Shown: one piece after another, positions 5,346-6,735 of the stretch | Numbering within the stretch: the stretch's first letter is position 1 | Layout of the letters: each line of letters begins with the position of its first letter | Source of the DNA: an uncultured Chitinophagaceae bacterium | GTDB lineage: Bacteria > Bacteroidota > Bacteroidia > Chitinophagales > Chitinophagaceae | NCBI GenBank assembly: GCA_946885665.1 | Contig: CAMPGT010000216.1 | Location: 1 to 6,735, forward strand | Direction: 5' to 3' | Length of the DNA: 6,735 nt | Program-made: the position numbers and the translations under genes | Notes under the pieces: generated by a model | The model's input: only the letters and a program-made list of their open reading frames with translations | Databases searched by the model: none | Told to the model about the DNA's origin: nothing

Positions 5346-6735
5346 ATGAGTAAGTCACTGTGGCAAAGGGTTCAGCCTCATGCTATCGCGATAGGGGTCT
5401 TCTTCGTTGTTTCGTGTGTGTATTGCATGCCTGCATTAAAGGGCCTGGTGGTAATGCAGCCGGATATTGAAGGATGGCGCGGAATGGCCCAGCAGTCGCT
5501 TGAGTTCAAGGAAAAATTCGGCCACTATCCGCTTTGGACAAACGCCATTTTCAGCGGCATGCCTGCGTTCCAGGTGGCCATCGAGTCGATGCACAACCTT
5601 ACCATCGCCTGGCTTCATCATTTGTTTATTCTTTTTCTGCCCGCGCCTGCCGGTCTTTTCTTTCTCGCGTGTCTCGGCTTTTATGTGCTTTGCATGTCAC
5701 TTGGGCTAAAAAATAAAGTGTCCATCCTGGGATCGCTTGCTTATGCTTTCGCTTCTTACAATGCGATCATCGTAGCGGTAGGCCATACAACAAAATTTTC
5801 GTCGATGGGATATGCACCTGCAGTGCTGGCGGGATTAATCCTGTTGTCGCAGCGACGATATTTACTCGGCTTCATCCTTACGCTGGTGTCAACAACGCAA
5901 CTGTTTTACCAAAACCATTTGCAGATAGCTTATTATACGTTGCTCATGTCGGCGTGCCTTGCCGTGGCGTTTGCGATCAGGGAGATCAGGAGAAAGGAAT
6001 TTGTTCACCTGGGGAAGTCGGCTGCGCTTGCATTGGTAGCAGCTACGCTTGGTGTATTGTCGTTTTCAGTTGTGCTCTTTCCCACTTACGATTACGCCAA
6101 AGAAACCATGCGGGGAGGAAGGTCGGAACTTACTGTGCCGGGAGGCGAAAAAGATAAATCAGAAGGGGGCCTCGACAAAAGTTACGCATTCGGCCACAGC
6201 TACGGCATCACCGAAGTGTTAACGATCGCTGCGCCGCGCATGTACGGCGGCGGCTCATCAGAGTTGCCTTCAGGATCAAAAACCGCCCAGGTGTTCTCCG
6301 AAAAAACAGGCATGGGCGAAGAACAGGCCGATCAGTACGCCCAAAATATCATGCCCTCATATTGGGGACCGCAAAGCTTTACCTCGGGAGCCGTTTATTT
6401 TGGCGCCGCTGTGTGTGTGCTTTTTATTTTCGGACTTGTATTCTACAAGGGATGGCACGCCTCGTGGATCATCGCCGCAACCGTTCTTGGCATCCTCCTC
6501 GCGTGGGGAAAGAACTTTGAAACGTTCAATTATTTCCTCTTCGACCACCTTCCGTTTTACAATAAGTTTCGTGCGCCGTCCATGGCACTGGTGATACCGC
6601 AACTCACCTTTCCGCTGCTGGCCGCACTTGGCCTCAACGAAATACTGGAAAACAACGCCGACAAAAAAGAATTTTGGAAGAAATTCAAGCAGGCTCTTAT
6701 CATCACCGGAATATTGGCGGCTGTGCTGGCGATCC
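5346..6735 (+). CDS. YfhO-like multi-pass membrane protein, GT-C type (3' end outside window)
   Basis: An open frame of 463 codons from the ATG at 5346 with no stop before the window end; the family is typically about 800 residues in Bacteroidota, so roughly the N-terminal half is seen. It resembles the YfhO family (PF09586), integral membrane proteins with the GT-C glycosyltransferase layout. In Bacillus, YfhO takes part in glycosylating a cell-envelope polymer using a lipid-linked sugar. The first membrane segment (12-35) is followed by QPDIEGWRGM (38-47), whose Asp40 fits the conserved first-loop acidic residue of GT-C enzymes. Further hydrophobic segments lie near 88-118, 124-145, 155-183, 195-211, 224-246, 348-367, 372-387 and 413-430. 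A large polar loop (250-345) separates two groups of segments, and FYNKFRAPSM (404-413) is a family-typical stretch. The gene is divergent from the GH130 operon. The donor and acceptor are unknown. Confidence 0.85.
   Translation, partial: MSKSLWQRVQPHAIAIGVFFVVSCVYCMPALKGLVVMQPDIEGWRGMAQQSLEFKEKFGHYPLWTNAIFSGMPAFQVAIESMHNLTIAWLHHLFILFLPAPAGLFFLACLGFYVLCMSLGLKNKVSILGSLAYAFASYNAIIVAVGHTTKFSSMGYAPAVLAGLILLSQRRYLLGFILTLVSTTQLFYQNHLQIAYYTLLMSACLAVAFAIREIRRKEFVHLGKSAALALVAATLGVLSFSVVLFPTYDYAKETMRGGRSELTVPGGEKDKSEGGLDKSYAFGHSYGITEVLTIAAPRMYGGGSSELPSGSKTAQVFSEKTGMGEEQADQYAQNIMPSYWGPQSFTSGAVYFGAAVCVLFIFGLVFYKGWHASWIIAATVLGILLAWGKNFETFNYFLFDHLPFYNKFRAPSMALVIPQLTFPLLAALGLNEILENNADKKEFWKKFKQALIITGILAAVLAI

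Overview
The window looks like chromosomal DNA of a Bacteroidota bacterium, probably from the Chitinophagales/Sphingobacteriia side. Four things point there: three candidate promoters with the Bacteroidota -7 box TAnnTTTG; absence of clear Shine-Dalgarno sites at the gene starts; family-typical proteins (a SEKR-type conserved helical protein, a YfhO-like membrane protein, a small TalC-type transaldolase); and AT-rich and purine-rich heptamer repeats between genes. The phylum call is firm, the order is an inference from memory.

Layout. (1) Bases 1-80: heptamer repeats and a tail downstream of the first gene. (2) 80-760, minus: small transaldolase. (3) 785-882, minus, directly upstream of it: a bacterial signal recognition particle (4.5S) RNA gene with its own TATTTTTG box and a closing stem followed by a T-rich tract. 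(4) 934-998: a purine heptamer array joined to an AASTTTT heptamer array. (5) 1033-1224, minus: a candidate small-RNA transcription unit of unknown identity, with a TATATTTG box, foldable body, 23-codon ORF and strong intrinsic terminator. (6) 1319-2887, plus: conserved alpha-helical protein of unknown function, whose start is better placed 39 bases inside the longest open frame because a good promoter lies in the extension. (7) 2890-2930: symmetrical stem-loop between convergent genes. (8) 3073-5267, minus: a compact three-gene operon of an exported GH130 glycosidase/phosphorylase, a 93-residue three-helix membrane protein and a YhhQ-type queuosine-precursor transporter. (9) 5346 to the window end, plus and divergent from the operon: the N-terminal 463 codons of a YfhO-like multi-pass membrane protein.

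How they work together: the genes are mostly housekeeping (pentose phosphate metabolism, protein targeting, tRNA-queuosine supply, envelope polymer or lipid glycosylation), plus one exported glycan enzyme. No phage, CRISPR, transposon or defence system is visible. The points most worth checking are the unnamed RNA unit at 1033-1193 and the GH130 protein, which carries two glutamates where phosphate-binding phosphorylases normally have other residues.
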